A DNA stretch of 10,355 bases. It comes from an uncultured Mycoplasmatota bacterium. GTDB taxonomy: Bacteria > Bacillota_I > Bacilli_A > RF39 > UBA660. Positions within the stretch are counted from its first letter, which is position 1. Every line of letters starts with the position of its first letter. Made by a program: the position numbers and the translations under genes. Of the stretch, positions 1 to 6,482 are shown piece by piece. The notes under the pieces were generated by a model. It was not told where the DNA came from. It saw nothing but the letters and a program-made list of their open reading frames with translations, and ran no database searches. Location of the stretch: positions 1 to 10,355 of the forward strand of contig UQVR01000032.1 in NCBI GenBank assembly GCA_900544625.1, in the 5' to 3' direction.

Positions 1-171
1 AGGGAAACGGTAAAAAATAAACGGTAATTTAATTTAGGGCTTATTTTTCATACCCATAAGGTTAACTTTTTTAAGTTTCAAAAAATTCACGTTCAATTTA
101 TCAACATAATTTAGTATATTATATTACTGGTATCATTTTAAAAAGACTTTAACACAAATTGTATAAATAAG

Positions 172-200
172 TTGATGTTCTAATAAAAATATTTTATAAT
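172..200 (+). promoter_or_regulatory. Sigma-A-type promoter for the DUF3800 gene
   Basis: A -35 box TTGATG (172-177) and a perfect -10 box TATAAT (195-200) are separated by 17 bases. Transcription would start near 207, giving a leader of about 46 bases before the ATG at 253. A ribosome site AAAGGCGG lies at 241-248. The promoter shows the broken gene was built as a stand-alone transcription unit. Confidence 0.6.
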
Positions 201-252
201 ATATTACTAAGTCAAGAATTAGAAAAAGAATCAAAATATAAAAGGCGGAAAA

Positions 253-950
253 ATGGAAAAAGAACAATTATTATATGTATCATTAGATGATAGTGGAAAG
301 CTAAACAAAAAAGAAAAATACTTAGTTTATGCAGGACTTTTCTTTACTAACAAGAAAGAACTAGAACGTTTTAAAGCAGTATATAAATCAATTAGAATAA
401 TATAGCCAAAAAAGATATTTACCAAAATATTGACGAACTAAAAGGACACACATTAGAAAGCAAAGATAGATTAAGATTATTAAGATATATTTATAAATTT
501 AATACTGCTGGATTAATAGTAGATAATTCACAAATCACAAAAAAAGATATTTTAATCAGTAAAAATGCAAAAGGTAGATACAGAGATTATGTAATCAAAC
601 TATTAATAAAAGATATTATTATACATTTAATTAAAGAAGGAAAATTAAATCCCCATAAAAGACTTACTTTAATTATAAATATGGACCAAGAAAGTTCTAA
701 AACTAATGGAAAATATAAATTAGATGAAGGCATTTATGAAGAACTAATTAAGGGAATTATTAATTATAACTATGGTTTTACTAGTATTCCAATTTTATTT
801 AATGAATTAACCATAAAAATATACTCACAAAATTCAAAAGACAGCATAATTATACAAGCATCTGATTTGATTGCAAATAACATTTGGAGAAATATGATAA
901 AAACTGGAGAAATAAATTCTGGAATAAACGTTTTAAAAAAGTTTCCATAA
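253..950 (+). pseudogene. DUF3800-family protein, frameshifted
   Basis: Reading starts at ATG 253 behind AAAGGCGG and gives about 50 residues beginning MEKEQLLYVSLDDSG, then hits TAG at 403-405. The reading frame one base back is open from 396 to the TAA at 948-950 and continues with NIAKKDIYQNIDELKG. Joined, the product is about 230 residues, the usual DUF3800 size. Family marks are the N-terminal acidic DDSG followed by YLVYAGLFF, a central INMDQES, and the C-terminal IQASDLIANNIWR, which matches the family's Q-x-A-D-L-I block. DUF3800 proteins have no settled function; the conserved acidic residues suggest a nuclease-like fold, which is inference. The frameshift must lie between about 396 and 403, in an AAT/ATA run, and no slippery heptamer is visible. 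A lost base in the genome or an assembly error are the likely causes. A structured RNA gene converges on its 3' end. Confidence 0.75.
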
Positions 951-974
951 AAAAAGAGTGGAATTGTACCACTC
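949..974 (-). terminator. Intrinsic terminator of the DUF3800-linked small RNA
   Basis: On the minus strand, a perfect 6-bp stem GAGTGG/CCACTC (956-961 with 969-974) and a 7-base loop are followed by seven Ts (949-955). The T-run overlaps the last bases of the DUF3800 stop codon, so the two units are packed end to end. There is no T-run in the plus direction. Confidence 0.7.
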
Positions 975-1058
975 CCCAGTTTATGTGGTGTAAATATACA
1001 CTTAGTCCACAGACCACCATAAATCTGTCCACCATGACAAAGCATTACTGCTTTCGGT
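949..1058 (-). ncRNA. Convergent structured small RNA next to the DUF3800 gene
   Basis: The minus strand carries a complete small-RNA gene of about 110 nt. A strong promoter sits at 1065-1093 and an intrinsic terminator at 949-974. In between, reading the minus strand: a 6-bp hairpin AAAGCA/TGCTTT closed by a GNRA-type loop GTAA (1039-1054); a hairpin ACAGA/TCTGT (1009-1028) whose 10-base loop can pair, with one bulged base, to 980-988 as a possible pseudoknot; and a hairpin GTGTA/TACAC (988-1001). The bases 1056-1062 also complement 964-970, though the predicted start near 1058 would remove most of that pairing. The GNRA loop, promoter and U-run all favour the minus strand. Several structured RNA motifs have been reported beside DUF3800 genes by comparative genomics. 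This may be one of them or a relative, but I cannot assign it to a class. Confidence 0.6.
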
Positions 1059-1064
1059 ACAAAT

Positions 1065-1093
1065 AATATATCACATAATATAATATTTGTCAA
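1065..1093 (-). promoter_or_regulatory. Promoter of the DUF3800-linked small RNA
   Basis: On the minus strand, a consensus -35 TTGACA (1088-1093), a 17-base spacer and -10 TATATT (1065-1070), with TG one base before the -10 (extended -10). The predicted start is near 1058, directly before the GNRA hairpin. No coding frame of note follows, which supports an RNA gene. Confidence 0.65.
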
Positions 1094-1186
1094 ATTTAGT
1101 ATATGCAAATTTATTTAAAATATGTTATATATAAAAGAAGTTTTTAATATATTAAAAATTCTAAGTAATTGCGCCTTAATTGGCAT

Positions 1187-1234
1187 TCGGCAATCTTGCC
1201 GAGAATTTGATAGATACCAATTGGTATCTTTTTT
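1187..1234 (+). terminator. Plus-strand terminator preceded by a second hairpin
   Basis: A perfect palindrome GATACC-AATT-GGTATC (1213-1228) is followed by six Ts (1229-1234), an intrinsic terminator for plus-strand transcription. Just before it is a hairpin TCGGCA-ATCT-TGCCGA (1187-1202). No coding region lies immediately upstream, so it probably ends read-through from the DUF3800 unit or an unrecognised leader RNA. Confidence 0.5.
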
Positions 1235-1311
1235 AATTGACATATTATTACATACTGGATGTGGCCACACTTAAAATTAAGTATTGTCACATTTTTATTT
1301 ATATATAAAAC

Positions 1312-1396
1312 AAAAAAATGAGTTTTCCTCCAACTAAAGAATTCCACAAATACATTAAGCATACCCTTTAGTATCTTGGCAAACTACTCACTCACT
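1312..1396 (-). ncRNA. Candidate small RNA with long stem and terminator
   Basis: The promoter at 1403-1431 predicts a minus-strand start near 1396. The roughly 85-nt transcript folds into one long interrupted stem: TGAGT with ACTCA (1386-1390 with 1319-1323), TTT with AAA, CC with GG, then a 7-bp helix ACTAAAG/CTTTAGT (1366-1372 with 1333-1339). Seven Ts (1312-1318) follow the stem, as in an intrinsic terminator. An ATG at 1362 behind AAAGGG lies inside the stem and would give a 72-residue frame that crosses the terminator; I do not believe that frame. I recognise no known RNA family. It could be a free small RNA or an attenuated leader. Confidence 0.45.
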
Positions 1397-1402
1397 AATT
1401 AA

Positions 1403-1431
1403 ATAATATCAAAATTAATATTACATGTCAA
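1403..1431 (-). promoter_or_regulatory. Promoter for the small RNA at 1312-1396
   Basis: On the minus strand, a consensus -35 TTGACA (1426-1431), exactly 17 bases, and -10 TATTAT (1403-1408). It is one of the best promoter matches in the window, and no convincing protein gene follows it. Confidence 0.6.
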
Positions 1432-1507
1432 TTTTATACATACATCTATTTATATAATAATGACTTATTTTTTTACTTTTAATGGCCAACTTTTATGGCC
1501 AAGTTAC

Positions 1508-1535
1508 AAAAAAAAGAATATTATTGCTAATATTC
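1508..1535 (-). terminator. Terminator of the tRNA-Met transcript
   Basis: On the minus strand, a perfect 8-bp stem (1516-1523 with 1528-1535) with a 4-base loop is followed by eight Ts (1508-1515). It starts 14 bases beyond the CCA end of the tRNA, so the tRNA is probably transcribed alone. Confidence 0.75.
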
Positions 1536-1548
1536 CTTAGTAAACATT

Positions 1549-1625
1549 TGGTAGCGAGAGGGAGATTCGAACTCTCGACCTGCCGGGTATGAACCGGATG
1601 CTCTAGCCAGCTGAGCTATCTCGCC
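1549..1625 (-). tRNA. Elongator tRNA-Met (anticodon CAT)
   Basis: The minus strand folds as a complete 77-nt tRNA with encoded CCA: a 7-bp acceptor stem with G1-U72, D arm GCTC/GAGC, anticodon loop TTCATAC, variable AGGTC and T loop TTCGAAT. The anticodon is CAT, and the sequence closely resembles the Bacillus elongator tRNA-Met, including the G1-U72 end and D-arm sequence. It does not resemble tRNA-Ile2, which has a different acceptor stem. Two pairs look weak: T27 opposite C43 at the base of the anticodon stem, and A50 opposite C64 in the T stem. The gene sits between the acetyltransferase terminator and its own terminator, as a single-gene unit. Confidence 0.93.
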
Positions 1626-1636
1626 ATGACTACTAA

Positions 1637-1665
1637 ATAATATCAAAAAAAAAGACTTTTGACAA
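1637..1665 (-). promoter_or_regulatory. tRNA promoter embedded in the upstream terminator
   Basis: On the minus strand, -35 TTGTCA (1660-1665), 17 bases and -10 TATTAT (1637-1642) predict a start near 1630, five bases before the mature tRNA end. The -35 box overlaps the loop and arm of the terminator hairpin at 1645-1672, and its T-run forms most of the spacer. Confidence 0.5.
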
Positions 1666-1672
1666 GTCTTTT
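1645..1672 (-). terminator. Terminator of the CAP-acetyltransferase operon
   Basis: A 9-bp stem (1650-1658 with 1664-1672) with a 5-base loop is followed on the minus strand by a run of Ts. It begins nine bases past the acetyltransferase stop codon. The plus-strand side also has a short T-run. Confidence 0.8.
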
Positions 1673-1680
1673 TCGACATT

Positions 1681-2370
1681 TTATTTAAAAATATCATAAA
1701 TATTATCCAAACGGTCCTCTATTTCTTTTAACACTTTATAAATATGATAGCCATCCACAAATACATGACTAACAGTAATATTAAAAGGCATTACATATTT
1801 ATTATCATTTAAAACATACTTTCCAATACAAATTCTTGGTACACTTAATGAACTTTCATCCTCAGGTATAGGATGAGTTACACTTGTAAAATTAATCCAA
1901 GGTAAACTTGTAATATAGTATTCATTCCAACAATTTTCAAGATTATATGACTCGTTTGATAATACTTCTTCATTCTTAGCTTTATCAATATTTTCTTTAG
2001 CAATATTATAAAACTCATGATAATTATCAAAATATGAAAATCTAACATTTTCAAAAGTATCATTTTTAGTTAAAACTGTTATTCCTGGATTACAAACATC
2101 ATATAAAACTGGTTCCCCATTTACAATTCTTTCTCTCATTTCAGGAACTTTATTTAAGCACTTAACTAATATAAACAAAAAATTTATAAAAAATGAACTA
2201 TTAGTTTCTTTAGTATATTTAACTAATTTTGTTACATCTAAATTAACATTAACACCATAAGTTGGATTCTTAAATGTTTTAAACCATTCATAAGTTTTTC
2301 TTCTATCCATTTTTTCTACATCTATTTTTTCTACTATAATACCTCCTAATATTGAAATAATTGTACCCAA
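1681..2370 (-). CDS. CatA-like chloramphenicol O-acetyltransferase family protein
   Basis: This is a trimeric-CAT family protein (acetyl-CoA-dependent O-acetyltransferase) of about 218-229 residues, the normal family length. The C-terminal block SHVFVDGYH keeps the catalytic His and the Asp four residues on (family pattern H-x-x-x-D-G). SLPWINFTSVT corresponds to the PW-x-SFT strand, with Asn where chloramphenicol-active enzymes usually have Ser or Thr. Resistance is therefore not assured; many chromosomal members have unknown substrates. The start is uncertain. A strong AGGAGG (2342-2347) overlaps the CAP stop codon but is followed four bases later by ATA, not ATG. The family's N-terminal K-I-D segment begins right there. 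I give TTG 2370 as the outer limit because it keeps that segment, though its ribosome site is weak; ATG 2310 would remove it. It is the second gene of an operon with the CAP gene. Confidence 0.85.
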   Translation of the reverse strand: MGTIISILGGIIVEKIDVEKMDRRKTYEWFKTFKNPTYGVNVNLDVTKLVKYTKETNSSFFINFLFILVKCLNKVPEMRERIVNGEPVLYDVCNPGITVLTKNDTFENVRFSYFDNYHEFYNIAKENIDKAKNEEVLSNESYNLENCWNEYYITSLPWINFTSVTHPIPEDESSLSVPRICIGKYVLNDNKYVMPFNITVSHVFVDGYHIYKVLKEIEDRLDNIYDIFK

Positions 2371-3422
2371 TAATATGTTCCATAAAATTTAATTACACCA
2401 ATACCAATTCTAGTAAAAGAAGAACTAATCATATTTTCATAATGACCTTGAGAGCCTTTCCAAGCATATGAAACTTCCTTAGCATTTCGTTGCCCCATTG
2501 CGATATTTTCACCAACACCATAAATATCTTGACCAAAATCACGCATTATGTAATAGCACATATTTCCATCAGGTCTTTCATGAGAAAACTTATTAGCATA
2601 AGCCATTTCAACCGCTCTAACCATCGCGGCTTTAGTTAATGTTTCATCAAGTACCAAAGGACTTTTATTAACTTCAGTTCTAAATTCATTTGTATATTTT
2701 AAAACATCATTTACCATATTGCTATATATACTCATATTTTCAATAGCTTCAGGTAACATATCTGAAGTCTTTGCATTAAAATTTTTAGAATCAACTTCAC
2801 TATGGTTATACTCATCAATTAACTTTTTAGATCCATCACTATACACATTATAAGTTTTTACATGCCAAGAAGTTAATCTAGAACCATACTTCAAATCTTT
2901 TTCTTCTTTTTCTTTTTCAGTTTCTTCTTTAACAAATTTTACTTTATTATTCTTAGTTTTATTATCATTACTATTATTATTGTTTTTTGTATTATTTTTA
3001 GTTTCTGTATTTGTTTTATTACTTGTTTGTTTCTCTAAAATCTCTAACTTCGTAGTTTCTTCTGTTTCATTACCACTACTATCCTTAGCAATAATTACTA
3101 TATCATAAACACCAACATCACTATAACTCTTATCCTCTTTATATGACAAGATACATTCTTCCCCACTATTATCAGTACAAGAATCTACAAAATCATTTAT
3201 AGTAAATTTATCTCCAGCATAAACCTTTAATTCTTTTAATTTTAATATTGGGTCTTCACTATCAATATCAGTTATTTCTTCATTTTGTTTATCGTTATTA
3301 TTTATAATTTCTTTTGTTTCTTCCTTATTATCTTTATTCTTAAAATATAGTAATACTCCTCCACCGACGATTAACACCACACTTACAATAATAATTATAT
3401 ATTTTTTTAAATTATTTTTCAT
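2346..3422 (-). CDS. Membrane-anchored CAP/SCP-domain protein with Ig-like domain
   Basis: The start is ATG 3422 behind GGAGG (3430-3434), giving 358 residues; the in-frame ATG seven codons earlier precedes the ribosome site. Residues 1-7 are basic and 8-27 form one membrane segment, so the rest faces outside. Residues about 56-133 look like a bacterial Ig-like domain (DxGVYDIVIIAKDSSGN pattern) with a Cys pair. An Asn/Lys/Thr-rich linker follows. The last ~125 residues are a CAP (PF00188) domain: SHERPDG, GVGENIA and GHYENM supply His281, Glu305 and His327, the usual cavity residues. Bacterial CAP proteins of the YkwD type are cell-surface or spore-associated; the role here is unknown. The stop codon overlaps the ribosome site of the acetyltransferase gene. 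Confidence 0.88.
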   Translation of the reverse strand: MKNNLKKYIIIIVSVVLIVGGGVLLYFKNKDNKEETKEIINNNDKQNEEITDIDSEDPILKLKELKVYAGDKFTINDFVDSCTDNSGEECILSYKEDKSYSDVGVYDIVIIAKDSSGNETEETTKLEILEKQTSNKTNTETKNNTKNNNNSNDNKTKNNKVKFVKEETEKEKEEKDLKYGSRLTSWHVKTYNVYSDGSKKLIDEYNHSEVDSKNFNAKTSDMLPEAIENMSIYSNMVNDVLKYTNEFRTEVNKSPLVLDETLTKAAMVRAVEMAYANKFSHERPDGNMCYYIMRDFGQDIYGVGENIAMGQRNAKEVSYAWKGSQGHYENMISSSFTRIGIGVIKFYGTYYWVQLFQY

Positions 3423-3590
3423 TTTACTGCCTCCATAATACATTATAATTAAATATACATTAAAATATAAAATTATTTTATTTCATTTTAGAATACCCAA
3501 TTAATTATAATACAAAACAACCTTAATATACAATAATTTTTGTTCTAAAAAACATTTTGGCTCATAAACTTATTCTGGGAGGACAAGCAT

Positions 3591-6173
3591 ATGGGCTTAA
3601 GCGAAAAAGAGGTAATTATTTCTAGAAAAGAACATGGTACAAACGAAATAACTAAACAAAAGAAAAATACTTTTTTACATCTTTTGTTAGAGTCTTTAGG
3701 AGACCCTATTATCAAAATATTATTAATTGCATTAGGAATTAAAGTTATAGTACTTTTTCGTGATTTTGATTGGTATGAAACAATTGGTATTTTAATAGCA
3801 ATATTTTTAGCTTCATTTATATCTAGTATTAGTGAATATGGTTCTGAAAAAGCATTTGCAAGACTTCAAGAAGAACAATTAAAAACAAAAGCTAAAGTTA
3901 GAAGAAATGGCAAAATAATTGAAATACCTTCTGGAGAAATTGTTGTTGGTGACATTGTCATTTTAAATAGTGGTGATAAAATACCTGCTGATGGTTATTT
4001 AGTTAAAGGTTCATTAAGTGTTGATGAGTCAGCTTTAAACGGAGAGACAAAAGAAGCCAAAAAAGTAAGCAAAAACGGTCCAGTTATAAGTGATGTAAAT
4101 CGTGTATATCGTGGTTCCGTTGTATATAATGGCGAAGCTGAAATGTTAGTAAGATGTGTCGGGGATAAAACAATATTAGGCAAAATATCTCAAGAATTAC
4201 AAGAAGTCGTTCCAGAAAGCCCTTTAAAAATAAAATTACGAGGACTTGCCAAAACCATAAGTAAAATTGGTTATGCTGGAGCTATACTTGCAAGTATCTC
4301 TTATCTATTTGCAAGCATTGTAATTTCTAACAACTTTGATACCGACTTAATGATTGCAACAATTAGTAATCCTACAGTTATGTTTAATCATTTATTATAT
4401 GCTCTAACTCTATCAGTTACAATTATAGTTGTGGCAGTTCCCGAAGGCTTACCAATGATGATTACTTTAGTATTATCAAGTAATATGAAAAAGATGTTAA
4501 AAGATAATGTTTTAGTTAGAAAGCTCGTAGGTATAGAAACTGCAGGTAGCCTAAATGTCCTTCTTACAGATAAAACCGGTACTCTTACAAAAGGCGTTTT
4601 AAAAGTTACTGAGTTTGTTACTCCGGATAACAAAGTATTTAAAGATGTTAGTGAATTAAAAAAAATTAAGAATTATGAAGTAATATATAATTCATTTTAT
4701 TATAATAATGCAAGTATAATAAGTGAATCTGGTATTATCGGAGGTAATTCTACCGATCGTGCCCTACTAGAATTTATAAAGTATGATAAAATAATAAATG
4801 AAAAAGTTATTAAAAAAGAACCATTCGATAGTAAATACAAATATAGTAGTGTTACCCTAAGTAATGGTATCACTTATTATAAAGGGGCTAAAGAAGTATT
4901 ATTATCTAAATGTAAAAAATATTTAAATTCATTTGGCAATGAAGTAAGTTTCATAAATAAAAGTTTAATAGAAAAGAAAATAGATATGTATACTAGAAAT
5001 TCTGGTAGAGTTCTTATATTTGCCTATGGAAAAGATAAAGATAATTTAACCTTTTTAGGCTTTGTAAATATAAAAGATGAATTAAGAGATGAAGCAAAAG
5101 AAGGAATTAAATTAATTAAAAGTGCTGGAATAAAACCTATTATGATAACGGGGGATGCAATAGATACTGCTACATCTATTGCTCGTGAGGTTGGTCTTAT
5201 TGATATAAATAATAATATGGTTTTAGATAGTAATATGTTAGCCCAAATGAATGATGATGAAATTAAAAGAAATTTAAGTAAAATTGCTGTTATTGCAAGA
5301 GCTTTACCTCAAGATAAAAGCAGAATGGTAAATATAATAGAATCGATGGATTTAGTTGTGGGTATGACTGGAGATGGAGTTAATGATGCCCCAGCTTTAA
5401 AAAAAGCAAATGTAGGATTTGCTATGGGAAGTGGTACAGAAGTAGCTAAAGAAGCTGCAGATATTGTAATTGTTGATAATAATATTTTATCAATAAGTAA
5501 AGCTATTCTTTATGGAAGGACAATATTTAAAAGTATTAGAAAATTTATAATATATCAATTAACAGTTAATATGTGTGCCTTAGTTTTATCAATAGTTGGA
5601 TCTTTTATCGGAGTTACAACCCCGATAACAATCGTTCAAATGTTATGGCTTAATATGATTATGGATACATTCGCAGGTGTTGCTTTCTCTTTTGAAGCAC
5701 CTTTACGAGAATATATGGAAGAACCGCCTAAGAAAAAAGATACACCAATTATGAATAAATATATGTATAGTGAAATAATTTGGACAGGTATTTATTGTGC
5801 CCTACTTTGTATTTTGTTTTTAAAATTACCAATATTTAAAGAATTAATTAGAGATGGAGAAAACAATAAATATTTAATGACTGCTTACTTTGCAATGTTT
5901 ATTTTCATGGGAATATTTAATGCATTTAATGCACGAACTGTTAGAATTAATACTTTTGCTAATTTAGGTAAAAATAAGGTATTCATCACAGTTTTCACAT
6001 TTATATTTATTGCTCAACTTTGGATTATTTATCATGGTGGTGATATTTTTAGAACATATGGACTTAAAACTAATGAATTATTATTAGTTTTAACCCTAGC
6101 TTTAAGTGTCTTTCCAGTTGATTGGTTAAGAAAATACATATTAAAGAAAAAAGGCATAGCAATTAGAGTTTAA
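3591..6173 (+). CDS. Calcium-translocating P-type ATPase, PMCA type
   Basis: This is an 860-residue P2B-like cation pump, near family length, that would export Ca2+ at the cost of ATP. All signatures are intact: the NGET actuator loop, PEGLP (284-288) in membrane segment 4, DKTGTLT with phosphorylated Asp327, the KGA nucleotide site, MITGD (about 518-522), GDGVNDAP (Asp595/Asp599 hinge), and N688-x3-D692 in segment 6. Segment 5 (QLTVNMCALV) lacks the SERCA glutamate, which points to the PMCA/Lmca1 type carrying one calcium. The N-terminal region is short and there is no C-terminal calmodulin region. The ATG at 3591 follows GGGAGG with good spacing. A TATAAT at 3506-3511 may be its -10, but the -35 is poor. 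It is divergent from the CAP gene and stands alone. Confidence 0.95.
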   Translation: MGLSEKEVIISRKEHGTNEITKQKKNTFLHLLLESLGDPIIKILLIALGIKVIVLFRDFDWYETIGILIAIFLASFISSISEYGSEKAFARLQEEQLKTKAKVRRNGKIIEIPSGEIVVGDIVILNSGDKIPADGYLVKGSLSVDESALNGETKEAKKVSKNGPVISDVNRVYRGSVVYNGEAEMLVRCVGDKTILGKISQELQEVVPESPLKIKLRGLAKTISKIGYAGAILASISYLFASIVISNNFDTDLMIATISNPTVMFNHLLYALTLSVTIIVVAVPEGLPMMITLVLSSNMKKMLKDNVLVRKLVGIETAGSLNVLLTDKTGTLTKGVLKVTEFVTPDNKVFKDVSELKKIKNYEVIYNSFYYNNASIISESGIIGGNSTDRALLEFIKYDKIINEKVIKKEPFDSKYKYSSVTLSNGITYYKGAKEVLLSKCKKYLNSFGNEVSFINKSLIEKKIDMYTRNSGRVLIFAYGKDKDNLTFLGFVNIKDELRDEAKEGIKLIKSAGIKPIMITGDAIDTATSIAREVGLIDINNNMVLDSNMLAQMNDDEIKRNLSKIAVIARALPQDKSRMVNIIESMDLVVGMTGDGVNDAPALKKANVGFAMGSGTEVAKEAADIVIVDNNILSISKAILYGRTIFKSIRKFIIYQLTVNMCALVLSIVGSFIGVTTPITIVQMLWLNMIMDTFAGVAFSFEAPLREYMEEPPKKKDTPIMNKYMYSEIIWTGIYCALLCILFLKLPIFKELIRDGENNKYLMTAYFAMFIFMGIFNAFNARTVRINTFANLGKNKVFITVFTFIFIAQLWIIYHGGDIFRTYGLKTNELLLVLTLALSVFPVDWLRKYILKKKGIAIRV

Positions 6174-6178
6174 AATAC

Positions 6179-6207
6179 TTGAAATTTTAAAATAAATATG
6201 ATAACAT
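6179..6207 (+). promoter_or_regulatory. Unit 1 plus-strand promoter
   Basis: TTGAAA (6179-6184), 17 bases, TAACAT (6202-6207). The corresponding boxes in units 2 and 3 are TTGCAA-17-TAATAT and TTACAA-16-TAATAT. The repeated spacing across diverged copies is the main support. Confidence 0.6.
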
Positions 6208-6210
6208 AAG

Positions 6211-6237
6211 AATATATGAAACAGATTTTCATATATT
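6211..6237 (+). promoter_or_regulatory. Palindrome at predicted start, unit 1
   Basis: An 11-bp inverted repeat, AATATATGAAA/TTTCATATATT, around a 5-base centre (CAGAT), begins four bases after the -10 box. Its position over the predicted start suits a repressor operator; it could also be a 5' RNA hairpin. Arms are conserved in all three copies while the centre differs. Confidence 0.5.
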
Positions 6238-6333
6238 AAAAAAGGAAACATTTGATTTTAGGATGTTGAATGTTACCGTTTATTTATTTGGATGTTTATT
6301 TGGATATTCACTATCACAAATAAACATTTTTTT
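6214..6333 (+). ncRNA. Unit 1 plus-strand small RNA
   Basis: A transcript of about 120 nt is predicted from the promoter at 6179-6207 to the T-run at 6327-6333. It contains the L hairpin (6244-6252 with 6269-6277, one internal A-A mismatch) and the terminator hairpin. The L hairpin also forms in unit 2, where a G-U pair of units 1 and 3 becomes A-U. The terminator arms of units 1 and 3 differ by a T-A to C-G double change. These changes keep pairing and support a structured RNA on the plus strand. No conserved reading frame is seen in this direction. The RNA family is unknown to me. Confidence 0.55.
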
Positions 6334-6380
6334 AATGAACGTAAAAGTTTCATCAAAAAATTCTTAAAGTGTTTAATCAC
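6273..6380 (-). CDS. Possible 35-residue basic peptide
   Basis: GTG 6380 lies eight bases after AAAGGGGTGG (6389-6398), a ribosome site like that of the holin gene nearby. The peptide starts MIKHFKNFLMKLLRSLKKC, turns hydrophobic (LFVIVNIQI) and ends NKR: basic and amphipathic, with no classical full membrane helix. An ATG at 6401 would add seven residues but has a weak site. Units 2 and 3 keep the same last codons and stop in the same frame (..NKR and ..KKR), but unit 2 lacks about 60 bases of the frame and unit 3 lacks its 5' part. Differences between copies show no third-base excess, so coding is not established. Confidence 0.3.
   Translation of the reverse strand: MIKHFKNFLMKLLRSLKKCLFVIVNIQINIQINKR
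6292..6333 (+). terminator. Terminator of unit 1 small RNA
   Basis: An 11-bp perfect stem (6292-6302 with 6317-6327), with a further GATA/TATC pairing inside the loop, is followed by seven Ts (6327-6333). Confidence 0.7.
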
Positions 6381-6482
6381 AATAAGTACCACCCCTTTCA
6401 TAAAATCCAAAAGCCCCAATAGGGAGGAAAGAAAATATGTCCGGTCGGTAACACTCAACTATCAAATTGTTTCCATGAAATA

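Larger units (their letters stand above)
6238..6476 (-). ncRNA. Unit 1 opposing transcript, possible toxin mRNA
   Basis: From the minus-strand promoter at 6483-6511, an RNA of about 240 nt would run from near 6476 to 6238. It ends where the L hairpin, read on this strand, is followed by six Ts (6238-6243), a fair terminator with one T-T mismatch. Its last ~95 bases are the exact complement of the unit 1 plus-strand RNA. A pyrimidine run CCTCCC upstream could pair with the GGGGTGG ribosome site of the small frame at 6273-6380. Overlapping 3' ends of this kind are known from type I toxin-antitoxin pairs such as txpA/RatA of Bacillus subtilis; the assignment is inference. Confidence 0.4.

Noticed and set aside
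391..408. Programmed frameshift in the DUF3800 gene
   Set aside because: The overlap is only about eight bases and contains no slippery heptamer or following stimulatory hairpin; a mutation or sequence error is simpler.
770..1108. 112-residue minus-strand frame antisense to the DUF3800 gene
   Set aside because: It overlaps the DUF3800 C-terminal coding part, the RNA gene and its terminator; a shadow frame.
1144..1362. 72-residue minus-strand frame with a fair ribosome site
   Set aside because: It starts inside the stem of the small-RNA candidate, crosses that RNA's terminator and a palindrome, and its composition resembles no protein family.
1482..1505. Repeated TGGCCA pair after the tRNA terminator
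   Set aside because: TGGCCA is self-complementary and can form a short hairpin, but there is no T-run or other context to assign a role.
3442..3471. TATAAT-based promoter for the CAP gene
   Set aside because: The predicted start would fall almost on the ribosome site, and the -35 TTTATA is poor.
6273..6458. 61-residue minus-strand frame covering most of array unit 1
   Set aside because: Between units 1 and 2 the 5' part of the frame has compensating single-base length differences that change the reading frame, so it behaves as non-coding leader. Only the shorter GTG frame is kept, at low confidence.
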